Origin: Trichococcus alkaliphilus | GTDB lineage: Bacteria; Bacillota; Bacilli; Lactobacillales; Aerococcaceae | Length of the DNA stretch: 64,000 nucleotides | Direction of reading: 5' to 3' | NCBI RefSeq assembly: GCF_003008695.1 | Contig: NZ_PXZT01000011.1 | Span: forward strand, 49,950 to 113,949 | In this document: positions 1 to 8,367 of the stretch, piece by piece | Layout of the letters: every line of letters begins with the position of its first letter | Numbering within the stretch: the stretch's first letter is position 1 | Program-made: the position numbers and the translations under genes | Notes under the pieces: generated by a model | What the model was told of the DNA's origin: nothing | Database searches by the model: none | What the model saw: only the letters and a program-made list of their open reading frames with translations

Positions 1-83
1 GAACCGCTGAAGAAATGACCGGGAAATTCAACGTGGATACGATTGAAGAAGTCTTCTTGGTGGCGGGAGGTGAGGAAGAATGA
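1..83 (+). CDS. ABC transporter ATP-binding protein, C-terminal end (partial)
   Basis: Only the last 26 codons are present, in the frame that begins at base 3, and the start lies outside the window. The visible tail contains IEEVFLVAGG, which resembles the end of ABC-2 exporter ATPases, where a conserved EEVFL segment follows the nucleotide-binding domain. The stop codon overlaps the start of the following permease as ATGA, so the two are translationally coupled and probably form one exporter. The family assignment rests on this short tail and on the neighbour; no Walker motifs can be seen. Confidence 0.6.
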   Translation, partial: TAEEMTGKFNVDTIEEVFLVAGGEEE

Positions 84-1177
84 TTGCATTTGCCATCGCC
101 AAACGGATTTTTATTCAAATGTTTCGGGATAAGCGGACGTTGGCCTTAATGTGGATTGCACCCTTATTGCTGTTTACGTTGATGTATTTTTTATTCGCTT
201 CCTCGGGAACGGATGCAACCTACAAAGTGGGCGTCTACAACCTGAATCCGGAAATAGTCAAAAATCTGGAAGCGAATCACATCAAGGCCACCATCTTTTC
301 GAGCGACGAGCACGTGGAGGAAAGCATCAAAAATAATCAATTGGTGGCTTTTATCGCCCAAAAGGATGCCACTCATCTTGAAATTACTTATGAGAACAGT
401 GCGCCTACCAAGAGTGCGGTCGTCAGAGCAAAACTTCAAGGAGCCGTGATCAAACTGCAAATGGGCGCACTGATGACGCTTGGGCAGGAAGCGGTCGCGG
501 CAAACCCGAACCTTGCTCAAGCTGTTCCACAACAGCCGACAATCGATGAGCAGTATCTTTACGGTGAAGCCGATTCAGATTATTTCGCGACCATCAGCCC
601 AGTATTGCTCGGTTTTTTTGTCTTTTTCTTGGTCTTCTTGATTTCGGGGATGGCCCTTTTGCGGGAACGGACAACCGGGACGCTGGATAAGATATTGGCT
701 ACGCCGGTCCTGCGATGGGAAATCATTGCCGGCTACCTTTTGGGGTATGGTTTTTTTGCGTTTATCCAAACCATGTTGCTTGTGGAGTTTGTCGTCCATG
801 TTCTGCATGTTACCGTAGCCGGAAGCCTCGCGTTGGTGATGATGATCACCTTCCTATCGGCGCTGTTGGCTTTGTCTTTTGGGGTGTTATTATCGACTTT
901 CGCTGCATCGGAATTTCAAATGGTGCAATTCATTCCAGTTGTGATCATTCCGCAAATTTTCTTTTCAGGAATTATCGAGGTAGGCAGCTTGGCGGATTGG
1001 CTACAATTTTTGGCCAGATTCATGCCGCTTTATTACATCGGGAATGCTTTGCAAAGTGTCATGATCAAAGGGGCAACGTTGGTTGACATCGGGAATGACT
1101 TGGCAGCTATCGTGCTGTTTATCGGCATTTTTATCATTTTTAACATTCTGGGCTTGAAGCGCTACCGCAAAATATAG
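80..1177 (+). CDS. ABC-2 type transporter permease
   Basis: This 365-residue integral membrane protein is the permease of an ABC exporter whose ATPase ends just upstream with a 4-base overlap. It has one N-terminal membrane segment (about residues 22-41), a large extracytoplasmic region (about 45-175) and five to six C-terminal membrane segments. The cytoplasmic RERTTGTLDKILATP stretch after the second helix is typical of ABC-2 membrane proteins that couple to the ATPase. The start is supported by GGGAGGTGAGG just upstream. The substrate cannot be read from sequence; relatives export drugs, lipids or peptides. A strong terminator follows. Confidence 0.85.
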   Translation: MIAFAIAKRIFIQMFRDKRTLALMWIAPLLLFTLMYFLFASSGTDATYKVGVYNLNPEIVKNLEANHIKATIFSSDEHVEESIKNNQLVAFIAQKDATHLEITYENSAPTKSAVVRAKLQGAVIKLQMGALMTLGQEAVAANPNLAQAVPQQPTIDEQYLYGEADSDYFATISPVLLGFFVFFLVFLISGMALLRERTTGTLDKILATPVLRWEIIAGYLLGYGFFAFIQTMLLVEFVVHVLHVTVAGSLALVMMITFLSALLALSFGVLLSTFAASEFQMVQFIPVVIIPQIFFSGIIEVGSLADWLQFLARFMPLYYIGNALQSVMIKGATLVDIGNDLAAIVLFIGIFIIFNILGLKRYRKI

Positions 1178-1231
1178 GCTGGATAGTTGAAGTTTCGGAA
1201 GGCACCGATCAAGTCTGGAATTTTGGAAAAT

Positions 1232-1279
1232 AAACCACAGCGCAACCAACGGAAATCTCCGGATGCGCTGTGGTTTTTT
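1232..1279 (+). terminator. Rho-independent terminator after the ABC permease
   Basis: A 13-base stem (AAACCACAGCGCA pairing with TGCGCTGTGGTTT) is followed by a T run. It separates the ABC exporter from topB. Confidence 0.85.
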
Positions 1280-1382
1280 GGACAGGAGCACCAGGTTGAG
1301 AACAAAAAGATGGCGTTAGCATAAAAATTCTGTGATATAGTAAGATTGACGAATCAAGAAATAAGGAAGTAGGAAATAGAGT

Positions 1383-3578
1383 ATGGGAAAGAGTCTAGTA
1401 TTAGCTGAAAAACCTTCGGTGGCGCGCGATATTGCCCGCGTGCTGCAGTGCGAGAAACAGGGTCAAGGGTACCTGGAAGGGAAAGAATACATCGTAACCT
1501 GGGCCTTGGGGCATCTTGTGACGCTTGCCGATCCGGAAGCCTATGATGTGAAATACAAAAACTGGAACCTGGCTGATCTGCCGATGCTTCCGCAAGACCT
1601 GAAGCTGACTGTCATCAAGCAGTCCGGCAAGCAGTTTAATGCCGTCAAGTCCCAGATGGTGCGGAATGACGTTTCCGACATCATCATCGCGACGGATGCC
1701 GGGCGCGAAGGTGAACTGGTCGCCCGCTGGATCATCGAAAAAGCGAAAGTCAATAAACCCGTCAAACGCCTGTGGATTTCATCCGTGACGGACAAGGCCA
1801 TCAAAGACGGCTTCCAGAACCTGAAGCCGGGCAAGGACTATGAAAACCTGTATCAATCGGCTGTGGCCCGTTCGGAAGCGGATTGGTACATCGGCCTGAA
1901 TGCAACCCGAGCGCTGACGACGAAATTCAACGCCCAGTTGAACTGTGGCCGCGTCCAGACCCCGGTTGTCGCCATCATCGCCAGACGCGAAGAGGAAATC
2001 AAAAAATTCCAGCCGAAGACGTATTACGGTATCGAAGCCCAGACAGATACGAAGCTGAAGCTGATTTGGCAGGACGAGAAAACGAACGATACGAAGAGTT
2101 TCGAGCGCGATAAAGTTACGGCCATCGTCAAAAAATTGGATAAGCAGCAGGCGACGGTTGTGGCCGTCGACCGCAAACCAAAAAAAACCTATGCACCAGG
2201 CCTTTATGACCTGACCGAACTGCAACGCGACGCCAACAAGCTTTTCGGTTATTCCGCCAAAGAAACGCTGAACATCATGCAGAAACTATATGAGCAGCAT
2301 AAATTGTTGACTTATCCGCGTACGGATTCTCGCTACCTGTCGAACGACATCGTCGCGACGCTGCCGGACCGGCTGAAGGCATGCGCCATCAAGGAATACC
2401 GTCAGCTCGTGAACAAAGTATTGGCAAAACCGATCAAGGCGAATAAGTCGTTCGTCGACGACAGCAAAGTTTCCGATCACCATGCCATCATCCCGACGGA
2501 ACAAGTCGTCCAAATCGGGAAATTGTCGGCTCAGGAACTCAAAATCTATGACTTGGTCGTGAAACGCTTCTTGGCTGTTCTTTTTCCGGCTTACGAATAT
2601 GAGCAGCTGACTTTGCGTGCGGACATCGGCGGCGAGCGCTTCGTTGCCCGCGGCAAGACGGTCACAGTTGCCGGCTGGAAAGAAGTCTACAGCAATCGCA
2701 CGGAGGATGAGGAGTCGGAAGACGGTCTCAAGGAGCAACTGTTGCCGAAAATCGAGGCAGGCGACGTGCTGGCTGTCCGTTACATAAGCGAGACATCCGG
2801 CCAGACGAAACCGCCTGCCTACTTCAATGAAGCAACGCTGTTGACGGCGATGGAAAATCCGGCAAAATATATGGAGACGACGGACAAGGCTTTGGCGCAG
2901 ACGCTGAAGGAAACGGGCGGACTGGGAACCGTCGCTACGCGTGCCGACATCATCGAGAAGCTGTTCAATTCCTTCCTGATCGAAAGACGCGGTCAGGAAA
3001 TCCATATCACTTCTAAAGGCAAGCAACTGCTGGAGCTGGTTCCGGAAGAACTGAAATCCCCGGCCCTGACAGCGGATTGGGAGCGGAAGCTCGAACAGAT
3101 CGCTGCCGGCAAGCTGAAGAAGGACACATTCATCAACGAAATGAAGACCTATACGCAAGAAATCGTTTCGGAAATCAAGATGAGCGACGGCAAGTTCAAG
3201 CACGAAAACATCTCCACCAAGACCTGTCCGGAATGCGGCAAACCGATGTTGGAAGTGAACGGTAAAAAAGGCAAGATGCTTGTGTGCCAGGACCGCGATT
3301 GCGGGTACCGCAAGAATGTGGCGCGTGTCACCAACGCCCGTTGTCCGCAGTGCATGAAGAAAATGGAGCTGCATGGCGAGGGCGACGGGCAGATCTTCAC
3401 CTGCAAGTGCGGCTATCGCGAAAAACTCTCGGCCTTCAACGAACGACGCAAAAAAGGCTCCGGCGGAAAAGCCGCGAAGCACGACGTTCAAAAATATCTG
3501 AAGAAACAGAATCAAGAGGAAGAGCCGGTGAATTCCGCCTTGTTCGAGGCGCTGAAGAAGCTCAAGCTGGACGATTAA
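1383..3578 (+). CDS. topB: DNA topoisomerase III (type IA), first copy
   Basis: This 731-residue type IA topoisomerase relaxes and decatenates DNA through a 5'-phosphotyrosine intermediate. The Toprim domain begins at LVLAEKPSVA (Glu9) and includes ATDAGREGE around Asp105. Here the second acidic residue of the usual DxD is Gly, as I recall for Gram-positive TopB. The catalytic tyrosine is Tyr311 in TYPRTDSRYL. The C-terminal end carries two zinc-ribbon-like clusters, starting at CPECGKPM and CPQCMKKM, then a lysine-rich tail. Length fits the family. The start is the ATG after GGAAGTAGGAAATAGAGT. A second, more distant paralogue lies directly downstream with its own promoter and terminator. 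Confidence 0.95.
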   Translation: MGKSLVLAEKPSVARDIARVLQCEKQGQGYLEGKEYIVTWALGHLVTLADPEAYDVKYKNWNLADLPMLPQDLKLTVIKQSGKQFNAVKSQMVRNDVSDIIIATDAGREGELVARWIIEKAKVNKPVKRLWISSVTDKAIKDGFQNLKPGKDYENLYQSAVARSEADWYIGLNATRALTTKFNAQLNCGRVQTPVVAIIARREEEIKKFQPKTYYGIEAQTDTKLKLIWQDEKTNDTKSFERDKVTAIVKKLDKQQATVVAVDRKPKKTYAPGLYDLTELQRDANKLFGYSAKETLNIMQKLYEQHKLLTYPRTDSRYLSNDIVATLPDRLKACAIKEYRQLVNKVLAKPIKANKSFVDDSKVSDHHAIIPTEQVVQIGKLSAQELKIYDLVVKRFLAVLFPAYEYEQLTLRADIGGERFVARGKTVTVAGWKEVYSNRTEDEESEDGLKEQLLPKIEAGDVLAVRYISETSGQTKPPAYFNEATLLTAMENPAKYMETTDKALAQTLKETGGLGTVATRADIIEKLFNSFLIERRGQEIHITSKGKQLLELVPEELKSPALTADWERKLEQIAAGKLKKDTFINEMKTYTQEIVSEIKMSDGKFKHENISTKTCPECGKPMLEVNGKKGKMLVCQDRDCGYRKNVARVTNARCPQCMKKMELHGEGDGQIFTCKCGYREKLSAFNERRKKGSGGKAAKHDVQKYLKKQNQEEEPVNSALFEALKKLKLDD

Positions 3579-3591
3579 AAACAATTTACCG

Positions 3592-3636
3592 AAAAGGACT
3601 GCAACGGCACTTTTTGTGCCTGTCGTAGTCCTTTTT
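3592..3636 (+). terminator. Terminator after first topB
   Basis: The hairpin pairs AAAGGACT...GGCAC with GTGCC...AGTCCTTTTT, with a mismatched middle, and ends in T residues. It separates the two topoisomerase genes. Confidence 0.75.
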
Positions 3637-3661
3637 CGATCAGGTTCCGGGAATGCGCGTA

Positions 3662-3670
3662 TGTTATAAT
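3662..3670 (+). promoter_or_regulatory. Extended -10 promoter of second topoisomerase gene
   Basis: TGT-TATAAT forms an extended -10 element 62 bases before the ATG at 3733. No good -35 box is seen at the usual distance, which is common for TGn promoters. Confidence 0.6.
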
Positions 3671-3732
3671 TGTAGGGTATCGATTGCCTTAAAAGTCTCA
3701 GACGGCAATCCTGTCAGGGAGGGAATTTCAGA

Positions 3733-5907
3733 ATGAAAACAGTCATTTTAGCCGAAAAATCATCGCAGGCAGCTGCCTACGCGAGCTCTTTCCAAAAGAA
3801 GGCGACGGTTGCCGGGAACTACATAATCCAGGACAGCCTGTTCGATGGCGAAACGGTCATCGTGCATGCATCCGGCCATCTGTTGGGCTTGTTGCAGCCT
3901 GAAGAATATGATCCGAAATGGAAAAAATGGAGCCTGGACCACTTGCCGATTTTCCCGGAAAACTATAAATACAAGATCCAATACGGAAAAGGCAAGCAGA
4001 TGGCGAACATCAAACAGCAGCTCAAGGAAGCGGACCGCATCATCATCGCCACCGACTCAGACCGCGAAGGGGAAAATATCGCCCGCTCGATCATCCGGCA
4101 CGCCGGCGCAGAAAAGAAGGAAATGAAGCGCCTCTGGATCAACAGCCTGGAATCCAATGAAATCCGCCGCGGGTTCAGCGAATTGCTGGACGGGAAGGAT
4201 ACGTACCCATCCTACATCGAGGCCCAAAGCCGGGAAATCGCCGACTGGCTAGTTGGGATGAATCTGAGCCGGCTGTACACCATTGCGCTCCAGAAAGCCG
4301 GCATCAAAGAAGGTGCATTTTCGGTCGGGCGCGTGCAGACACCGACGCTCTTCATGATCTATAAGCGCATGAAGGAAATCGCAGCCTTCAAGGAAGAGAC
4401 GCATTATGAGTGTTTGGCCCGGATCACGGTCAAGAATGGGACATTCGAAGCGAAGTATCAGCATGAATTTGAGTCCAAACAGGAAATGAAAACCTTCATC
4501 TCGGCGCACGGACTGGCGGCTGAGATGCCTGCCATCATCAAGCGCTTCGAAGCCAACGAGAACAAACGCGAGTTGGCGCCGCGCCTGTATTCGCTCAGCG
4601 ATCTGCAGCGGGCAGCCAATGCCAAATTCAAGATGGGTGCGAAAGACACATTGGCAACCGTGCAGTCTTTGTATGAAGCAAAGCTGCTTTCTTATCCGCG
4701 GACGGACGCGACCGTCATCACCAAAAATGAATTTGCCTATTTGAAGGACAACCTTTCCGGCTATTTGGGTATCCTGGGCCATACCATTGACAAGCCGAAT
4801 CTGACTCCGCGCAAAAAATACGTCGATGATGCCAAAGTGCAGGAGCATTATGCCATCATTCCGACGAAAAAAGTGCCGGATCAGGCGCGGATCGCGAAAT
4901 TGAATGCGAACCAACAGAAAATCTATGATCTCGTCCTGCGCCGGACCTTGGCGATGTTCGAAGAGGACTTCATTTACGATGAACCGACCATCATTACCGA
5001 TATAGGCGGACTGGACTTCGTGGCTTCCGGTAAGATCATCAAGAATCTCGGATGGAAGAAGCTGGAAGGCAACACAAGGAAAAAAGGCGAACCGGAGGAC
5101 AAAATCCTGCCGATGGTTACGGTAGGGGAAACCGGAACAGCCGTTTTGGCCACGAAGGAGAAGAAGACAACTCCACCGAAACCTTACACAGAAGGCACGC
5201 TGATCGCAGCCATGAAGAACGCCGGAAAAGAAGTGGATGATGCCGAAGACAAGGCGATCCTGAAGGAAACGCACGGCATCGGAACGGAAGCGACCCGCGC
5301 CGGTGTCATCGAAAACTTGAAGGACAGGGGCTACATCACGGCTTCGAAGAATCAGCTGGCGATCACCGAAAAGGGAACTCTGCTTTGTGAGGCCGTGGCC
5401 GGCAACAAGATGAGCGATGTCGCCTTCACTGCCGAATGGGAAAAGTATTTGGCAAAAATCCATAAAGGCGAGGGTGACCAGGACTATTTCCTGGATAACA
5501 TCAAACACTTCGTCATGGAAATCCTCGGCACGAAGAACGAGATGCTGCAGTCCGAAGGGATCGCGGAGCGTATCGATGCTGCCGGAGACGGTGCGGTCGT
5601 AGGCGTTTGCCCGGTCTGCGGGAAAGAAGCGATCATCAAGGGCAGTTACCTCCAATGCCAAGACTACGGCGAAGCCTGTTCGTTCCGTATTTCCCGCTAT
5701 ATCGCCCGACGCTATCTGTCCCTGGAGGAAGCTAAAGAGCTTTTGGCCCGAAAAGAAACGAAGCGTTTGTCCGGTTTCAAGAAAAAAGACGGCAAAAGTT
5801 TTTCGACGGCTTTGCTGCTGGGGAAAGACGAAACAGGCAATTATGCCGTTTCCTTCAAACCGTTCGCTCCGAGCAAGAAAAAGCCGGTTCGCAAAAAAAC
5901 GCAATGA
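3733..5907 (+). CDS. topB: Type IA DNA topoisomerase (topoisomerase III-like), second copy
   Basis: This 724-residue type IA topoisomerase is clearly related to, but far from identical with, the gene just upstream. Toprim residues are Glu8 (LAEKSSQAA) and a canonical DxDREGE at Asp108/Asp110/Glu112, unlike the DAGREGE form of the first copy. The catalytic tyrosine is Tyr321 in SYPRTDATVI. A single degenerate zinc ribbon lies near the C-terminus (CPVCGKEA followed by CQDYGEACSF), then a basic tail. It starts at ATG 3733 behind a GGGAGGGAATTTCAGA ribosome site. It is a separate transcription unit with an extended -10 and a terminator. Similar second copies also occur on plasmids and integrative elements, but no mobility gene is nearby. 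Confidence 0.92.
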   Translation: MKTVILAEKSSQAAAYASSFQKKATVAGNYIIQDSLFDGETVIVHASGHLLGLLQPEEYDPKWKKWSLDHLPIFPENYKYKIQYGKGKQMANIKQQLKEADRIIIATDSDREGENIARSIIRHAGAEKKEMKRLWINSLESNEIRRGFSELLDGKDTYPSYIEAQSREIADWLVGMNLSRLYTIALQKAGIKEGAFSVGRVQTPTLFMIYKRMKEIAAFKEETHYECLARITVKNGTFEAKYQHEFESKQEMKTFISAHGLAAEMPAIIKRFEANENKRELAPRLYSLSDLQRAANAKFKMGAKDTLATVQSLYEAKLLSYPRTDATVITKNEFAYLKDNLSGYLGILGHTIDKPNLTPRKKYVDDAKVQEHYAIIPTKKVPDQARIAKLNANQQKIYDLVLRRTLAMFEEDFIYDEPTIITDIGGLDFVASGKIIKNLGWKKLEGNTRKKGEPEDKILPMVTVGETGTAVLATKEKKTTPPKPYTEGTLIAAMKNAGKEVDDAEDKAILKETHGIGTEATRAGVIENLKDRGYITASKNQLAITEKGTLLCEAVAGNKMSDVAFTAEWEKYLAKIHKGEGDQDYFLDNIKHFVMEILGTKNEMLQSEGIAERIDAAGDGAVVGVCPVCGKEAIIKGSYLQCQDYGEACSFRISRYIARRYLSLEEAKELLARKETKRLSGFKKKDGKSFSTALLLGKDETGNYAVSFKPFAPSKKKPVRKKTQ

Positions 5908-5913
5908 ACAGAG

Positions 5914-5948
5914 AAAAGGTATCCGGAAATTTTCCCGGATACCTTTTT
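5914..5948 (+). terminator. Terminator after second topB
   Basis: The 13-base stem AAAAGGTATCCGG pairs with CCGGATACCTTTT around a short loop and is followed by T residues. Confidence 0.85.
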
Positions 5949-6190
5949 AAACATATAGGAATTAATAAATTATTCAAGCCTAAAAGTGCATCCACCAATA
6001 GCTGTGCTCCCATGATGGCTACGCATTAATTGAAGCGCTTGGCGCTTGAAATCGGTTATACCACGTGTAAACCAGTCTATATTTTGGGTGATTCCTGACT
6101 TCTAGTGTATGATTATGGTGAAGAGTAAGTAATAATCTATTCGCAAGCTTTACATGCCCTCTAGTGCCTAACTATAAAGGTGGGATTATC

Positions 6191-6922
6191 ATGAAAAAAG
6201 TGTCCAAGGAAAAAACGATCACCGGAAAAATGCGAAATCTGCAAAAAGAGGAGATAGCAGAAAGTCAGATCGAAAGAAGATTTCCGGATAGTGATCTGAA
6301 GCAAGACGAAAAAGAATTTGAATCATTCTTCTCCGAAGTGTTAAAAAAAATACCGCAAAGAACATCCACCATTATACTTAATGCTTATGATAAATCAAAA
6401 GAGCGGGCTGAAAAGATCATGGCCAAAAGTAAAAAAAAATTTGACACTATCTTCGACGAGTTTTTGGAAGGTGTTGATGAAGAAACCCGCAAAAAATGTC
6501 ATAAGATCGTTCATGCCGCATCTTTAACTGCAGCCATTATCGGCTTTTCACCCATCCCTTTTTCCGATGCTTTCTTGCTGGTTCCAGTCCAATTAACAAT
6601 GATGGCTCGGTTGCACAAGATATTTGGTAAATCATGGTCTGAAAGTCTTGGGAAAAGCCTATCTAAAGAATTGGTCGTTGTTGGTTTAGGGAGAAGTGCA
6701 GTCGGCAATATTGTGAAGTTGATTCCGGGTGCAGGGACCGTCGCAGGTGCAGCAATTAACGCGACAGTTGCCAGTACAATCACAGAATCTTTAGGTTGGA
6801 TAACCGTAAAAATGTTAAATGATGGCGAAGATATTTTCGAACAAGTCACGTCAGTTAAAGGACAGCTACGGACTCTATCTAAAAAGCTTCAAAATTCTAG
6901 TAAATCGTCGAATAAAAAGTGA
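6191..6922 (+). CDS. DUF697 (YcjF-like) membrane-associated protein
   Basis: This 243-residue protein has a charged N-terminal half (about 1-105) rich in Lys and Glu. A DUF697-like domain follows at about 110-225, with two hydrophobic glycine-rich stretches including IIGFSPIPFSDAFLLVPVQL and VGLGRSAVGNIVKLIPGAG. DUF697 is often the C-terminal part of membrane-associated GTPases; here the GTPase is missing, so the role is unknown. The frame is open from a GTG at 6164, but AAAGGTGG seven bases before ATG 6191 decides for the latter. It is a monocistronic gene with no obvious functional partner. Confidence 0.7.
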   Translation: MKKVSKEKTITGKMRNLQKEEIAESQIERRFPDSDLKQDEKEFESFFSEVLKKIPQRTSTIILNAYDKSKERAEKIMAKSKKKFDTIFDEFLEGVDEETRKKCHKIVHAASLTAAIIGFSPIPFSDAFLLVPVQLTMMARLHKIFGKSWSESLGKSLSKELVVVGLGRSAVGNIVKLIPGAGTVAGAAINATVASTITESLGWITVKMLNDGEDIFEQVTSVKGQLRTLSKKLQNSSKSSNKK

Positions 6923-6946
6923 ATTTCCTATTAGATATTTCTCCAG

Positions 6947-6973
6947 GAGACAAAGTTGCATCCGCTTTGTCTC
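6947..6973 (+). terminator. Possible terminator after DUF697 gene
   Basis: GAGACAAAG pairs with CTTTGTCTC around a nine-base loop, but the following tract TTCCTG is not a strong T run. Confidence 0.45.
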
Positions 6974-7101
6974 TTCCTGATGCTGTTTTGATTGTTTAAA
7001 TTGGTTCTGAAGGGTACCGCTGGATGGGTGACGGGATGACTTTCGTATTCGGGATGTAATCGAACAGGGGCAATGATGGATTTTTGTTGTGGCATATGAA
7101 A

Positions 7102-7139
7102 AGCACCTCCTGATACGTTTATCGTACCAGGAGGTGCTG
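7102..7139 (-). terminator. Terminator of the UPF0145 gene
   Basis: AGCACCTCCTG pairs with CAGGAGGTGCT with further partial pairing in the loop. On the minus strand the stem is followed by TTTT, just beyond the stop at 7147. Confidence 0.75.
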
Positions 7140-7146
7140 CTCATTT

Positions 7147-7488
7147 TTAGCCTAAATATTCTGATTCATCCATCAATTTCACGGCAGTTCCGCTGCAGGT
7201 GACCATCAGCATGCCGTTATCGGCTCCCAGCACTTCATAATCCATTTTCATGCCGACGATGGCGTTTGCGCCTTTTGCTGATGCGCGGCTTTCCATTTCT
7301 GACAAGGCGTTTTCGCGTGCCACAGTCAATTCATCCTCGTAACTCTTTGAACGTCCTCCAACGATATTGCGGATGCCGGCTCCGAAATCCTTGAACACGT
7401 TGATGCCTGTGATGACTTCTCCGAAAACGATGCCTTGATAGGCAGTGATTTTTTTGCCCTCGATATGGGCTGTTGTTGTAATAATCAT
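7147..7488 (-). CDS. UPF0145 / YbjQ family protein (heavy-metal-binding-like)
   Basis: This 113-residue protein begins [14 protein letters not shown], which matches the characteristic start of YbjQ/UPF0145 proteins. It carries the conserved [19 protein letters not shown] and [23 protein letters not shown] regions. These proteins form small oligomeric alpha/beta folds of unknown function, often labelled heavy-metal-binding from weak similarity. An in-frame ATG four codons earlier (7500) has AGGAG close by; the later ATG has AAAGGATGG eight bases upstream and fits the family length, so I chose 7488. It is monocistronic. Confidence 0.8.
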   Translation of the reverse strand: MIITTTAHIEGKKITAYQGIVFGEVITGINVFKDFGAGIRNIVGGRSKSYEDELTVARENALSEMESRASAKGANAIVGMKMDYEVLGADNGMLMVTCSGTAVKLMDESEYLG

Positions 7489-7708
7489 GTGACTTACCAT
7501 CCTTTCTCCTAACGGTGAAACAATCAGTTCAACAAATCGATTATAACTTTCTGGTGATGCCTTCATTATATCAAAAGTCCGGCTTGAAAAGATACAGAAA
7601 CCTATCATCTTGGTGGCCGTTGGGCAGAAAAATATTGCAGGCAAGAGTGTGCAGATTGTTCCTTAGTGGTAAAATTATGGAAGACTCGAAACAGAAGGGA
7701 ATGTTACC

Positions 7709-8089
7709 ATGAAATTTGAAAAAATTCACCATGTCGCGATCATCGCCTCCGATTATGAGGCTTCCAAAGCCTTCTATACAGAGGTGCTGGAATTGCCGAT
7801 CATACGCGAAAACTACCGGGCGGATAGGGATTCCTACAAACTCGATCTCAAGCTGGGGGAGAGCGAAATCGAACTTTTTTCTTTTCCGAATCCGCCTGAG
7901 CGCCCAAGCGGTCCGGAATCAGTCGGGCTCCGTCATCTTTGCTTCTACGTTGAGGATGTCGAGGCCACTGTGGCTGAACTGAACCGCAAGGGCGTGGAGA
8001 CTGAGCCAATCCGGCTGGATGACTACACGAACAAGAAATTCACTTTTTTCAAGGATCCGGACGGCTTGCCGCTGGAGTTGCATGAATAA
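7709..8089 (+). CDS. VOC family / glyoxalase-like metalloprotein
   Basis: This 126-residue vicinal-oxygen-chelate protein is built of two beta-alpha-beta-beta-beta modules. Likely metal ligands are His8 (IHHVAI), Glu55 (EIELF), His76 (LRHLCF) and Glu123 (PLELHE), the pattern of the lactoylglutathione-lyase and SMU1112c-like subgroup common in lactic acid bacteria. No specific substrate is deducible. A GAAGGGA ribosome site precedes the ATG. A strong terminator follows, so the gene stands alone. Confidence 0.85.
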   Translation: MKFEKIHHVAIIASDYEASKAFYTEVLELPIIRENYRADRDSYKLDLKLGESEIELFSFPNPPERPSGPESVGLRHLCFYVEDVEATVAELNRKGVETEPIRLDDYTNKKFTFFKDPDGLPLELHE

Positions 8090-8100
8090 AGCATAGCTAG

Positions 8101-8139
8101 AACGGGGAGTGTCTCATTTGAGATGCTCCCCGTTTTTTT
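8101..8139 (+). terminator. Terminator after VOC gene
   Basis: AACGGGGAGTGTCTC pairs with GAGATGCTCCCCGTT around a four-base loop, then seven T residues. Confidence 0.88.
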
Positions 8140-8205
8140 CGGCCTGTGTTCACCGGGGTTCAGAGCCGAAGCCGCAGTTCGAGGCGACACATTCATCTGT
8201 TTAAA

Positions 8206-8234
8206 TTGATAATTTGTAAACACAAATATAAAAT
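8206..8234 (+). promoter_or_regulatory. Promoter of EIIC-GH1 operon
   Basis: TTGATA and TAAAAT are separated by 17 bases. A GntR-type palindrome lies within the spacer, so repressor binding would block polymerase directly. Confidence 0.7.
8212..8227 (+). promoter_or_regulatory. GntR-type operator, copy 1 (in promoter spacer)
   Basis: The palindrome ATTTGT-AAAC-ACAAAT matches the one in front of the gntR gene (11187-11202) in both six-base arms and sits between the -35 and -10 boxes of the sugar operon. Confidence 0.7.
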
Positions 8235-8268
8235 AGGTATTTACAACGAAAAGGAAAGGGGTTACAAT

Positions 8269-8367
8269 ATGAAAAAGAGAGTTGGAGGAGGCAACTCAAT
8301 CATCAATCAGAACAAGCAGAGCAAAAAGTTTAGGAGGAAAAAGAATGGAAAATGCGAAGTGGATTGA
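8269..8367 (+). CDS. Possible 32-codon leader peptide overlapping the EIIC start
   Basis: A small ORF starts at an ATG eight bases after AAAGGGG and encodes a very basic 32-residue peptide (MKKRVGGGNSIINQNKQSKK followed by FRRKKNGKCEVD). It runs past the ribosome site and start codon of the downstream EIIC in another frame. It could be a translated leader that affects EIIC initiation, or chance. I know of no family for it. Confidence 0.3.
   Translation: MKKRVGGGNSIINQNKQSKKFRRKKNGKCEVD

Noticed and set aside
2286..5904. Long open frames on the minus strand opposite both topoisomerase genes (432 and 551 codons)
   Set aside because: They mirror the codon bias of the plus-strand genes, have no ribosome sites and their translations resemble no protein.
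6033..6047. AAGCGC-TTG-GCGCTT inverted repeat in the gap before the DUF697 gene, possible cre site
   Set aside because: The half-site spacing does not fit the CcpA consensus, and no promoter overlaps it convincingly.
6875..7144. 89-codon minus-strand frame between the DUF697 and UPF0145 genes
   Set aside because: It covers two hairpins, has no ribosome site and its translation looks random.
8150..8195. Possible third copy of the G+C-rich intergenic repeat
   Set aside because: Only a short CGAACT-CGGC-like similarity is seen; too divergent to call by eye.
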